From Bradyrhizobium sp. S69 (GTDB taxonomy: Bacteria > Pseudomonadota > Alphaproteobacteria > Rhizobiales > Xanthobacteraceae), in contig NZ_LMUK01000009.1 of assembly GCF_009766005.1 (NCBI RefSeq), positions 162,845 to 226,844 on the forward strand: a stretch of DNA of 64,000 bases, given 5' to 3'. Numbering within the stretch: the stretch's first letter is position 1; each line of letters starts with the position of its first letter. The notes under the pieces were generated by a model, which was not told the DNA's origin, did not search any database, and was given only the letters and a program-made list of their open reading frames with translations. A program made the translations under genes and the position numbers. Shown in pieces: positions 45,450-53,709 of this stretch.

Positions 45450-45794
45450 GTGCGCAGGATCTACAAGATTTGCCCGGCTTCGGCCTGGCGCGAGGCCGAG
45501 CGGCAGGGGGTATACCGCGGCAGCGCCGACGATACCCGCGATGGCTTTATCCATTTCTCGGTGGCCTCGCAGGTCAACGAGACCGCCCGGCGGCACTTCT
45601 TCGGCCAGACCGGGCTGTTCCTGATCGAGGTCGATGCCGACACGCTCGGCGACGCGCTGCGCTGGGAGCCGTCGCGTAACGACGAGCTGTTTCCGCATCT
45701 CTATGGCGAGCTCGATCTCGGCGCGGTCACCGGCGTGCTCAGCATGCGGGCGCGGTCCGACGGCTATCACGACCTCCCGGAGCTCGAGCCGTGA
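45450..45794 (+). CDS. DUF952 family protein
   Basis: A 114-residue protein with the DUF952 pattern: IYKICPASAWREAERQGVYRGSADDTRDGFIHFSVASQV and LRWEPSRNDELFPHLYG. I use the GTG start at 45450 (MRRIYKICPAS); the frame is open further back but without family similarity. The domain is uncharacterised; members sit beside nucleotide and tRNA genes in alphaproteobacteria. Its stop overlaps the pyrD start. Confidence 0.87.
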   Translation: MRRIYKICPASAWREAERQGVYRGSADDTRDGFIHFSVASQVNETARRHFFGQTGLFLIEVDADTLGDALRWEPSRNDELFPHLYGELDLGAVTGVLSMRARSDGYHDLPELEP

Positions 45795-46888
45795 TCCGCG
45801 CCTTCGATGCCTTCTCGCTGCCATTGCTGCGCTGGTTCGATCCGGAAGACGCCCACCGCATGGCGATCCAGGGCTTGCGGCTGTTGCCGCCGATGCGGCC
45901 GCGGCCGGACGATCCGAAACTGGCGGTGCGGGCGTTCGGCCTGAACTTCCCCAATCCGATCGGCATGGCGGCGGGCTTCGACAAGAGCGCCGAGGCGCCC
46001 GACGCGCTGCTGCGGTTGGGGTTCGGCTTTGTCGAAATCGGTTCGGTGACGCCAAAGCCGCAGGCCGGCAATCCGCGGCCGCGGCTGTTCCGGCTGGAGC
46101 GCGATGAGGCGGTGGTCAACCGCATGGGCTTCAACAATGACGGCGCCGAAGCGGTGCTGCGCCGGCTCGCCGCGCGCGCCCATTTGGGTGGCATCGTCGG
46201 GGTCAACGTGGGCGCCAACAAGGATGCGGACGATCGTGTCGCCGACTATGTGCGGTTGATCGAGACCTTCGCGCCGGTCGCAAGCTACTTCACCGTCAAC
46301 GTGTCGTCGCCGAACACGCCGGGCCTGCGCAATTTGCAGCAGGCCGCGGCGCTCGACGATCTGCTCGCCAAGGTGATCGATGCGCGGGAGCGGGTGCGGC
46401 AGAACGCCGGCGATTCGCCGGTGCTGTTGAAGATCGCGCCGGATCTCAGCCTGTCCGAGCTGGATGACGTGGTTCACATCGCGCGCTCGCGCCGGGTCGA
46501 CGGCATGATCGTCGCCAACACCACGCTGGTGCGGCCCTCGACCTTGCGCGAAGCGGCGCGGGCGCGGGAACAGGGCGGATTGTCGGGGCGGCCGTTGTTT
46601 CGACTGTCGACCCGGATGGTGGCGGAAACCTATGTCCGCGCCGAGGGCGCGTTTCCGCTGATTGGCGTTGGCGGCATCGATAGCGGCGGCGCCGCGCTGA
46701 CAAAGATCCGCGCCGGCGCCAGCCTGATCCAGCTTTATTCATCGCTGATCTACAAGGGCCTTGGTCTGGTCGAAGACATCAAGAACGACCTGGCCTCGAC
46801 GCTGCTGCGGACGGGTCGCGATTCTTTGTCGGAGATCGTCGGCGCCGACGCCGCGACCATCACCGCCGAGGACTGGCCGGTGCAGTAG
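45791..46888 (+). CDS. pyrD: Quinone-dependent dihydroorotate dehydrogenase
   Basis: Class 2 membrane-associated flavoenzyme oxidising dihydroorotate in pyrimidine synthesis, with electrons to ubiquinone. The 365-residue protein starts at a GTG that overlaps the DUF952 stop. Features are the N-terminal amphipathic segment LPLLRWFDPEDAHRMAIQGL, GMAAGFDKSAEAPDALL (FMN), NVGANKD, NVSSPNTPGLRNLQ with the catalytic Ser region, LLKIAPDLS, and VGGIDSGG. Confidence 0.96.
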   Translation: MIRAFDAFSLPLLRWFDPEDAHRMAIQGLRLLPPMRPRPDDPKLAVRAFGLNFPNPIGMAAGFDKSAEAPDALLRLGFGFVEIGSVTPKPQAGNPRPRLFRLERDEAVVNRMGFNNDGAEAVLRRLAARAHLGGIVGVNVGANKDADDRVADYVRLIETFAPVASYFTVNVSSPNTPGLRNLQQAAALDDLLAKVIDARERVRQNAGDSPVLLKIAPDLSLSELDDVVHIARSRRVDGMIVANTTLVRPSTLREAARAREQGGLSGRPLFRLSTRMVAETYVRAEGAFPLIGVGGIDSGGAALTKIRAGASLIQLYSSLIYKGLGLVEDIKNDLASTLLRTGRDSLSEIVGADAATITAEDWPVQ

Positions 46889-46897
46889 GTTAGCTCT

Positions 46898-47031
46898 CTC
46901 GTGCCCCGGATGCGGTGCAACGCGCCGCGCTTGCGGCGTGGTGCACTGCTGATCCGGGGCCCATCGTTTAAACTCGTGGGTCCCGGCTCTGCGGAGCAGC
47001 GTTCCACGCTGCACCGCGTCCGGGACACGAG
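46898..47031. repeat. Palindromic intergenic repeat, family E
   Basis: CTCGTGCCCCGGATGCGG and CCGCGTCCGGGACACGAG arms, with TGCTGATCCGGGGCCC and GGGTCCCGGCTC inside. It fills nearly the whole gap between convergent pyrD and the MATE gene and could terminate both. Single copy in the window. Confidence 0.82.
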
Positions 47032-47040
47032 ATCGGCGGC

Positions 47041-48405
47041 TCAGCTTTCTCTCTTGAACGACGCCCGGAACAGCGCGGGATAGCGCAGCGCCTCGAGCCC
47101 GCCGCGTGCGGCGTAGTGCACCAATAGCGCGCTCCACAGTCCGGCGTTGCCGAACGAACGCAGCGCGAACCAGGCGGATAAAAACACCGCCAGCGACAGC
47201 ACCATCAGATTGCGCATGTCGCGCGCCCAGGTCGCGCCGATATAGATCCCGTCATAGGCAAAGGCGAACACGCCGAGCAGCGGTGCGGCGACCACGAACC
47301 AGAGATAATCGCGGGCGCCGTGGCGGACCGGCTCGCTCGCGGTCATCACATCGATCAGCGTCGGGCCGAATAGTGTGAAGGCCACGCTGACCGCCATGGC
47401 GAAGCCAAAACCCCAGGCTACGACCAGCCTCACCGCGCCGGCGAAACCGTCGCGGTCACGGGCGCCAAAGGCGTGGCCGCACAACTGCTCGGCGGCATTG
47501 GCGAAGCCGTCGAGGAAGAAGGCGCTGACCAGCAGGAAATTGTTCAGCACCGCGTTCGACGCCAGCGTCACGTCGCCGGCGCGGGCGCCCTGCGCGGTGA
47601 AAAACAGGAACGCTGCGATCAATGACGCGGTGCGGATCATGATGTCGCGGTTGACCGCGAGCATCTTCAGCAGCTTTTCGCGATCGAACAGGCTTGCGCG
47701 CGCGACCGCCAGTCGTCCACCCGAGAGGCGCCGTGCGATCAGCACGCCAAGCACGAGGCCGGTCGCCTCGGCGATCAAGGCGGCGATCGCAGCACCCGCG
47801 ATCCCGAAGTCGAACACCAGCACCAGCACGATCGTGGCGGCCATGTTGATCAGGTTGATGGTGACCTGCGTCGCCAGCGCGAGTCTTGCTTGCGCCTGTC
47901 CGATCAGCCAGCCCAGCACGACATAATTGCCGAGCGCCAGCGGGGCCGACCAGATCCGGATGGTGAAATAGGTTCGGGCGGCGCGGGTGACGCTTTCGCT
48001 GCCGCCCATGGCGCCCAATAGCAGCGCCGCGAGCGGAAGCTGCAACGCAATCAGGCCGGCGCCGATCACGCCTGCGATGATAAAGCCGCGCACCAGGATG
48101 GCGCGGACTTCCCCGGTTTCGCCTGCGCCGATCGACTGCGCGGTGAAGGCGACCGTGCCCATGCGCAGGAAGGCGAACAGCCAGAACATGCAATCGAACA
48201 GCACCGACGCCATCGCGACGCCGCCCAGCGAGGCGGCATCGCCGAGCCGTCCGATCGCGGTGGTCGAGACGATGCCGATCAGCGGCGTCGTCAAATTGGC
48301 GATCATCGCAGGACCAGCGATCGCGAACACGCGCGCGGTGGTGACTTTGGTTGGGGGGTTCAACAGAGCGCCACCGTCATTGCAAGGAGCGAAGCGACGA
48401 AGCAA
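47041..48405 (-). CDS. MATE family efflux transporter (DinF-like)
   Basis: A membrane protein of up to 454 residues with about twelve helices. Hallmarks are STTAIGRLGD near the N-terminus and VSAFFLDGFANAAEQLCGHAFGA in the second half, typical of DinF-type MATE proteins. The ATG at 48405 lies inside a palindromic repeat (48375-48496) and its first 10 residues come from it, so the true start may be TTG 48360 or GTG just before RVFAIAG. Substrate unknown. Confidence 0.9.
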   Translation of the reverse strand: MLRRFAPCNDGGALLNPPTKVTTARVFAIAGPAMIANLTTPLIGIVSTTAIGRLGDAASLGGVAMASVLFDCMFWLFAFLRMGTVAFTAQSIGAGETGEVRAILVRGFIIAGVIGAGLIALQLPLAALLLGAMGGSESVTRAARTYFTIRIWSAPLALGNYVVLGWLIGQAQARLALATQVTINLINMAATIVLVLVFDFGIAGAAIAALIAEATGLVLGVLIARRLSGGRLAVARASLFDREKLLKMLAVNRDIMIRTASLIAAFLFFTAQGARAGDVTLASNAVLNNFLLVSAFFLDGFANAAEQLCGHAFGARDRDGFAGAVRLVVAWGFGFAMAVSVAFTLFGPTLIDVMTASEPVRHGARDYLWFVVAAPLLGVFAFAYDGIYIGATWARDMRNLMVLSLAVFLSAWFALRSFGNAGLWSALLVHYAARGGLEALRYPALFRASFKRES

Positions 48406-48496
48406 TCCAGAGCCCCCGGCACTTGTGGCTCTGGATTGCTTCGCGGAGCCTGTCGTCGGGCGGCGCTTCGCGCCGACCCGTTGGCTCGCAATGACG
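48375..48496. repeat. Palindromic intergenic repeat, family G, overlapping a gene start
   Basis: CGTCATTGCAAGGAGCGAAG and GGCTCGCAATGACG form the ends; internal AAGCAATCCAGAGC and GCTCTGGATTGCTT pair. It overlaps the annotated 5' end of the MATE gene and abuts the MBL gene's 3' end. Single copy in the window. Confidence 0.85.
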
Positions 48497-48508
48497 AAGA
48501 AAACATGC

Positions 48509-49243
48509 CTACAACTCGACGATCATGCCGTCATGCGCGGTCGTGTGCTGGAGCGTATCCAGCCGTCCCAGCATGTCATCGCTCATATGCGTCAGCACCA
48601 GCCGCTTCGGTTTGATCTCGGCGAGATGCGTCTGAAGCGTGGTCAAGCTGAGATGGTTCTTGACGACCTTGTCGTAATAATAAGCCTCCGCGATGAACAG
48701 GTCGGCCTCGCGCGCCAGCGGGATCAGCGTCTCGGTCCATTCGGTGTCGGCGCTATAGGCGATCACGCGCCCTTCCGCCTCGATCCGATAGCCGAGAAAC
48801 GGTCCGCCGGATTCACCGTGCACGACGGGGTAGGGCGTCACGTTGACGGCACCAAAGCTGCGCGTTTCCTCGGGTTTGAGCGTGAGGACCGAGAGATCGA
48901 ATTTTGGCTTTGTTTTGGATGAATGCTCGAACAAGGCTTCCATGAGCTGCGGCAGTTTCTGCTCGATGCCTTCTGGCCCCGCGATCACCAGCGGGCGGGT
49001 GCGGCGGGAAAACTGGGCGTCGAGCAGCAGGAACGGCAGCCCCGCGAAATGATCGCCATGAAAATGCGTGATCAGGATCAGGTCGATATCATCGCGCGAA
49101 ATCCCGAGCCGCTTCAGCGCCGGCAGCGAGGATGCGCCGCAATCGATCAGGAAATTGATGCGGTCGCCGGCGACGTGGAAGCAGGTATTCAATCGGCCGC
49201 CGGAACCGAACGCGTCGCCGCAGCCGACAAATTGCAATCGCAT
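48509..49243 (-). CDS. MBL-fold metallo-hydrolase (RNase Z-like)
   Basis: A 244-residue metallo-beta-lactamase-fold hydrolase. Metal ligands are the THFHGDHFAGLPFLL motif (HxHxDH), with other ligands at VHGESGGPFLGYR, YSADTEWTETL and the late His in LTHMSDDM. The pattern resembles RNase Z/ElaC-type and small-molecule hydrolases in alphaproteobacteria. A full-length single domain; no signal peptide. Substrate unknown. Confidence 0.9.
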   Translation of the reverse strand: MRLQFVGCGDAFGSGGRLNTCFHVAGDRINFLIDCGASSLPALKRLGISRDDIDLILITHFHGDHFAGLPFLLLDAQFSRRTRPLVIAGPEGIEQKLPQLMEALFEHSSKTKPKFDLSVLTLKPEETRSFGAVNVTPYPVVHGESGGPFLGYRIEAEGRVIAYSADTEWTETLIPLAREADLFIAEAYYYDKVVKNHLSLTTLQTHLAEIKPKRLVLTHMSDDMLGRLDTLQHTTAHDGMIVEL

Positions 49244-49265
49244 CGGCCGCTGTCCAATCGATAAA

Positions 49266-49568
49266 TTAACGCGGGCGCGGCGTGCCGAACAGCCGCGATA
49301 ACAGCCAGATCGGAATCACGATCACGGCGCCGAGCAGGAAGTAGCGCCACAGCCCGTTGACCGCGTCAAAGCCGAGATCCCAGATCCGCTGGAACAGCAA
49401 GCGGATGCTGTGGACGATATTCCACGGGTCGAATCCGATCGCGGCCAGCACCACGCCGACCAGTATCGACAGCAGGATCAGCCGAAACGCCACGGTCAGC
49501 GGCGAGCCGCCGAGGAAGCGGTGCATGCCGCCGCCCGTCGCCGGCAATTCCCTGGTGTCGTTGGGCAT
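49266..49568 (-). CDS. Small integral membrane protein (DUF6460-like)
   Basis: A 100-residue protein with two membrane helices: VAFRLILLSILVGVVLAAIGF and YFLLGAVIVIPIWLLSRLFG, plus an amphipathic stretch NIVHSIRLLFQRIWDLGFDAVNGLW between. The N-terminus is polar. It matches my memory of DUF6460 proteins in Rhizobiales. It starts after GGAGATC. Function unknown. Confidence 0.82.
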   Translation of the reverse strand: MPNDTRELPATGGGMHRFLGGSPLTVAFRLILLSILVGVVLAAIGFDPWNIVHSIRLLFQRIWDLGFDAVNGLWRYFLLGAVIVIPIWLLSRLFGTPRPR

Positions 49569-49642
49569 CGGTGATCTCCTGCACGAAACTTTGATCGCAT
49601 TGTACTACGGCAGAGGGCCGATGGGGAACCCGCTTGCGGCGG

Positions 49643-51481
49643 TCAATGGTCGCTTGTTGCCGCGGATGGCGGGGATATCTCGGATTTCAGCATCTGCTCC
49701 AGCGTTTCCAACCGGTCGGCCTCGCCAGGCTTCTTGTCCCAGCGCAGGCGGTTGATGCGCGGGAACCGCATCGCCACGCCGGATTTATGCCGCGGCGAGC
49801 GCGCCAGCCCCTCGAAGGCGACCTCTAGCACCAAGCCCTGATCGGGTTCATGCACGACGTGGCGAACCGGGCCGAATTTCTCGGTAGTGTTGCGCCGGAC
49901 GAAGCGGTCGATCTGCAACAGCTCCTCATCAGTGAAGCCGAAATAGGCCTTGCCGACCGGCACCAATTGCTCGCCGTCCTCGCCCTTGGTCCAGACCCCA
50001 AAGGTGTAATCCGAATAATACGACGAACGCTTGCCGTGGCCGCGCTGGGCGTACATCAGGACGGCATCGATGATGTGCGGGTCGCGCTTCCACTTCCACC
50101 ATTGGCCTTTCGGGCGGCCCGGCAAATACGGCGCGTCACGGCGCTTGAGCATCACGCCCTCGACCGCTTCAGAATCCTCGCCGGCGCCAGCGGCGGCGGG
50201 ATCGGCGCGCGCCGCGGCCAGCGCCTGCCAATCGTCGAACGGGATCGTGGGTGAGAGATCGATGCGGGGGTCGTCGAGTTGCTTGACGAAGGCTTCGAGT
50301 TTTGCGCGGCGCTCGGCGAACGGCAATTCGCGCAAATCCGTGTCGCCTTCGCTGAGCAGATCGTAGGCCCGCAAGTGAATCGGATAGTCTTTTGTCAGTT
50401 TTGGCGAGACCACCTTACGGTTCAAGCGCTGCTGTAACACATTGAACGTCTGCACCCGGCCGTCACGCAGCACCAGCAGTTCGCCGTCGATGGCGCCCGC
50501 AAGATGCAGCGACGGCAGCAAATCGGGGAAGCTTTTAGTGATGTCCTCGCCGCTGCGCGAATAAAGCCGCACGACGGTGTTGCCGCTTTGGTCGCGGCCG
50601 GCGACCGCCTGGGCGCGAATGCCGTCCCATTTCCATTCGGCGATGTAGTCGGACGCATCGAGATGGGCAAAATCCGCATCCTCGATCGCGTGCGCCAGCA
50701 TCACCGGGCGGAACGGCGCGGGATCGAGATTGACCGGCTTTTCACCGTGGCCTTCCAGCCAGGCGAACAGATCGAGATAAGGCGGCTTAAGGCCGGGCCA
50801 CATCAATTCGATCTCGTGCGGATCCTTGTCGCCAAGGGCTGCGGCCGCGGTCTTGGCGAGCCGCGCCGAGATGCCGATCCGCATCGCGCCGGTGACGAGT
50901 TTTAGAAGCGCCCAGCGGCCGGTCTCATCCAGCTCATCAAGCCAGCGCGCAAGCTGTTTTGGCAGTTCGGTCTTGCCCAGTGTGCGCAGCGTGGTGACGA
51001 CCTCGGTCAGGGTCGGCGGCGGCGGGTTGTTGTGGAGATGGTGCGAGAGTTCATCACCTCTCCCGCTTGCGGGGGAGGTCGGATCGTCCGGCAGCGCGCT
51101 TGCGCTGTCCGGCGATCCGGGTGGGGGTTCTTTCTCTCCGCTGAGCAAGCGGCCAGACCCCCACCCCAACGCTCCCCCGCAAGCGGGAGAGGGAGTAGAA
51201 AGCGCGGCCGCCTTCGGCCACATCAGCGCCACCGTCTCGGACAAATCGCCGACGTAATCATACGACAGCGCGAACAGCACGGGATCGGTGCGGTCGGCGA
51301 TCAGGTCGCGGATCAGGCCCGGCTTGGCGTGTTTGAACGACAACGCGCCGGTCAGGGCCGCCAGCGCGAAGCCGCGGTCGGGATCTTCGGTGGCGCGAAA
51401 ATAATTCGCTAGCAGCCGCAGCTTGTTGTTGCGGCCGGGCTCGTAGGCCAGGCGATCGAGCAGTTCGGCGAAGCGGTTCAT
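49643..51481 (-). CDS. Ligase-associated DNA repair: ATP-dependent DNA ligase
   Basis: A 612-residue ATP-dependent ligase of the cisplatin-damage-response group found next to an exonuclease, helicase and PdeM. The N-terminal part is the DNA-binding domain (NNKLRLLANYFRA, then RTLGKTELPKQLARWLDELDE). The nucleotidyl-transferase domain has the lysine-adenylation motif KWDGIRAQAV and SRSGEDITKSFPDLL, IDGELLVLRDG, GVMLKRRDAPYLPGRPKGQWWKWKR; the OB domain follows. About 48 residues (96-143) come from a palindromic repeat inserted in frame. It overlaps the exonuclease gene by four bases. Confidence 0.93.
   Translation of the reverse strand: MNRFAELLDRLAYEPGRNNKLRLLANYFRATEDPDRGFALAALTGALSFKHAKPGLIRDLIADRTDPVLFALSYDYVGDLSETVALMWPKAAALSTPSPACGGALGWGSGRLLSGEKEPPPGSPDSASALPDDPTSPASGRGDELSHHLHNNPPPPTLTEVVTTLRTLGKTELPKQLARWLDELDETGRWALLKLVTGAMRIGISARLAKTAAAALGDKDPHEIELMWPGLKPPYLDLFAWLEGHGEKPVNLDPAPFRPVMLAHAIEDADFAHLDASDYIAEWKWDGIRAQAVAGRDQSGNTVVRLYSRSGEDITKSFPDLLPSLHLAGAIDGELLVLRDGRVQTFNVLQQRLNRKVVSPKLTKDYPIHLRAYDLLSEGDTDLRELPFAERRAKLEAFVKQLDDPRIDLSPTIPFDDWQALAAARADPAAAGAGEDSEAVEGVMLKRRDAPYLPGRPKGQWWKWKRDPHIIDAVLMYAQRGHGKRSSYYSDYTFGVWTKGEDGEQLVPVGKAYFGFTDEELLQIDRFVRRNTTEKFGPVRHVVHEPDQGLVLEVAFEGLARSPRHKSGVAMRFPRINRLRWDKKPGEADRLETLEQMLKSEISPPSAATSDH
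51055..51195. repeat. Palindromic repeat inside the ligase coding sequence, family B-like, copy 4
   Basis: Arms CACCTCTCCCGCTTGCGGGGGAGGT and CTCCCCCGCAAGCGGGAGAGG flank GATCCGGGTGGGGG and CCCCACCCCAACG. It is 141 bases, a multiple of three, and is read through without a stop, adding the low-complexity segment from TPSPACGGALGWG to SPASGRGDEL. Confidence 0.88.
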
Positions 51482-52512
51482 GCTTCGGCCTCGGCCACCG
51501 GCGCTTCGCCTTCATCCTCGTCGCCATAACCGACGAGGTCGAGTGGCCGTGCGGCAAGGCCTTTGGTCTTGCACCAATGCACCAGCGCGTCTTCCTGGCC
51601 ATGGGTAACCCAGATCTCGCGCGCGCCGGTGGCATCGATGGTCGAGGTCAATCCGTCCCAATCGGCGTGATCCGAAATCACCAGCGGCAGTTCGACCCCG
51701 CCTTGCCGCGCCCGGGCGCGCACCCGCATCCAGCCCGAGGCGAACGCGGTGACCGGATCGGGGAAACGTCTGGTCCAGACGTCGGAAGTGGCCGATGGCG
51801 GCGCCAAGGTGATGGTGCCGGCGAGATCGGCCTTCTTCACGCCCTTGACCATCCGTAATTCGCCGAGCTTGACGCCTCGGCTCTCGTAATAGCGCGTGAT
51901 CTTTTCCATCGCGCCGTGCAGATAGATCGGGGCGTCATAGCCGGCGGCGCGCAACAGCGCGATCACCCGTTGCGCCTTGCCGAGCGAATAGGCGCCGACC
52001 AGATGCGCGCGCTCCGGAAACAGCGCCACCGAGGCCAACAGCTTCTTGACCTCGACCGCCGCGTCGCCGTGACGAAACACCGGCAGCCCAAAGGTGGCCT
52101 CGGTGATGAAGACGTCGCACGTCACCACCTCGAACGGCACGCAGGTCGGATCCGGTGCATCCTTGTAGTCGCCGGAGGCGACGATGCAGATGTCCTTGCA
52201 GCTAACGGCGATCTGCGCCGAGCCCAGCACGTGGCCGGCGGGATGAAATTTGATGGTGACGTCGCCGAGCTTGATCTCCTCGCCATAGCCGATCGCCTGC
52301 GTGCTGCCGGCAAAATTGTCGCCATAACGCAGCCGCATCATGTCGAGGGTCTCTTGTGTGGCCAGCACCGCGCCATGGCCGGGCCGGGCGTGGTCGGAAT
52401 GGCCATGGGTAATGACCGCGCGCTCGACCGGCCGCACCGGATCGATATGGAAGCCGCCGGGCTTGCAACAGAGACCGGCCGGCACGGGCATCAGGATGTC
52501 TTGCGGGCGCAT
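51478..52512 (-). CDS. Ligase-associated DNA exonuclease
   Basis: A 344-residue beta-CASP metallo-beta-lactamase nuclease of the ligase-linked group. Start MRPQDILMPVPAGLCCKPGG at 52512. Metal motif THGHSDHARPGHGAVLATQET (HxHxDH), then GHVLGSAQI, VASGDYKDAPD and a late ISDHADWDGL motif that ends the beta-CASP domain. Its ATGA overlap with the ligase ensures coupled expression. The protein probably trims DNA ends before ligation. Upstream is a family C repeat. Confidence 0.92.
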   Translation of the reverse strand: MRPQDILMPVPAGLCCKPGGFHIDPVRPVERAVITHGHSDHARPGHGAVLATQETLDMMRLRYGDNFAGSTQAIGYGEEIKLGDVTIKFHPAGHVLGSAQIAVSCKDICIVASGDYKDAPDPTCVPFEVVTCDVFITEATFGLPVFRHGDAAVEVKKLLASVALFPERAHLVGAYSLGKAQRVIALLRAAGYDAPIYLHGAMEKITRYYESRGVKLGELRMVKGVKKADLAGTITLAPPSATSDVWTRRFPDPVTAFASGWMRVRARARQGGVELPLVISDHADWDGLTSTIDATGAREIWVTHGQEDALVHWCKTKGLAARPLDLVGYGDEDEGEAPVAEAEA

Positions 52513-52548
52513 CTTGGATATATAGGGTGGGCTCTGATGATTTTTAGC

Positions 52549-52634
52549 TGTCATGCGCGGGCTTGACCCGCGCATCCATCTTCCGGAAGAGTCCTTTGAT
52601 TGATGGATTGCCGGGTCAAGCCCGGCAATGATGG
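52549..52634. repeat. Palindromic intergenic repeat, family C, copy 2
   Basis: TGTCATGCGCGGGCTTGACCC and GGGTCAAGCCCGGCAATGATGG arms, separated by about 40 bp. It lies at the border between the repair exonuclease and the inserted methyltransferase/binding-protein segment; a related copy (54969-55060) lies at the other border. Confidence 0.85.
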
Positions 52635-52679
52635 ATGATTGCCGGATTGCCCGGCAACGACGGAATCTGGTTCCAAAAA

Positions 52680-53606
52680 ATGCCCGCGCGCTTGTTCCTG
52701 TCCTCCGGTGATATGATTGCCGACCGCCGTTTCGAATTCGCCCGCGATCTGCAATTGAAGGGCGATCTGGTCGCCGCCGCCGATCTGTTGTTGCAGACGA
52801 CCGAACTGGCGCCGAATTTTGCCTCGGCCTGGTTCACGCTCGGGGAACTTCGGGAGCAACTCGGCCAGCGCGATGAAGCGATCGCGGCGTTTCGCCGCGC
52901 GCGCGGCAGCGATCCGGATGACCTGCACGGCGCCGGCCTGCGGCTGATGCGGCTTGGCGCCGAGCCGTTGTCCGATATGCCGAAGGCCTATGTGCAGGTG
53001 CTGTTCGATCAATATGCGCCGCGGTTCGAGGCGTCCCTGGTCGGTGATCTCGGCTATCGTGGCCCTGCGCTGCTGTTCAAAGCGGTATTGTCGGTCCGCG
53101 CCGGCGCCCGCAAGCCCGCCTTCTTCACGCGCGCCATTGATCTGGGCTGCGGTACCGGGCTGGCGGCGACCGCTTTTGCCAGGGAGGTCGATCGCTTCAT
53201 CGGGATCGACCTGTCGCCGCGCATGATCGAGCGGGCGCGCGCCACCGGTCTGTACGCGGAATTGGAAGTGGCCGACATGGTCGAGGGCTTGCGCGGTCAA
53301 TCTGACGCCAGCGCCGATCTGATTCTTGCGGCCGACGCCATGGTCTATGTCGCCGATCTCGCGCCGGTGTTGGGCGAAGTGGCGCGCGTGCTGGCGCCGG
53401 GCGGCTTGCTCGCCTTCACGGTCGAGACCCATCAGGGCTGTGGCGTGCGGATCGGCGGGGGGCTGCGCTACGCCCATGGCGAAGCTTACGTGCGTGCGCT
53501 GATCGAAGCCGCCGGTCTCACTTTGGCGCATTGCGAGGATCTCTCGGCCCGCAACGAGGACGCCGTCCCGGTGCCCGGCCTTGTGGTGGTCGCGACCAAA
53601 GCGTGA
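52680..53606 (+). CDS. TPR-containing SAM-dependent methyltransferase
   Basis: A 308-residue protein from MPARLFLSSGDMIADRR (52680); a TTG within the repeat at 52635 is an alternative. The N-terminal 80 residues carry a pair of TPR-like helices (FARDLQLKGDLVAAADLLLQ, FTLGELREQLGQRDEAIAAFRRA). The Rossmann methyltransferase follows: AIDLGCGTGLAATAFA (SAM motif I), GIDLSPRMIERAR, LILAADAMVYVADL and VLAPGGLLAFTVET. Target unknown; a role in modification of a carbon chain or nucleic acid cannot be told. Confidence 0.9.
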   Translation: MPARLFLSSGDMIADRRFEFARDLQLKGDLVAAADLLLQTTELAPNFASAWFTLGELREQLGQRDEAIAAFRRARGSDPDDLHGAGLRLMRLGAEPLSDMPKAYVQVLFDQYAPRFEASLVGDLGYRGPALLFKAVLSVRAGARKPAFFTRAIDLGCGTGLAATAFAREVDRFIGIDLSPRMIERARATGLYAELEVADMVEGLRGQSDASADLILAADAMVYVADLAPVLGEVARVLAPGGLLAFTVETHQGCGVRIGGGLRYAHGEAYVRALIEAAGLTLAHCEDLSARNEDAVPVPGLVVVATKA

Positions 53607-53709
53607 GGTCGCGAAAGCAACCACGGCGTTGCGTTGCGAAATCTGAAATTCGCACTTGCCGATCCCTCGGGAATGTAGGTCAATACCTGCTCTAGGGAGA
53701 GACAAAACA

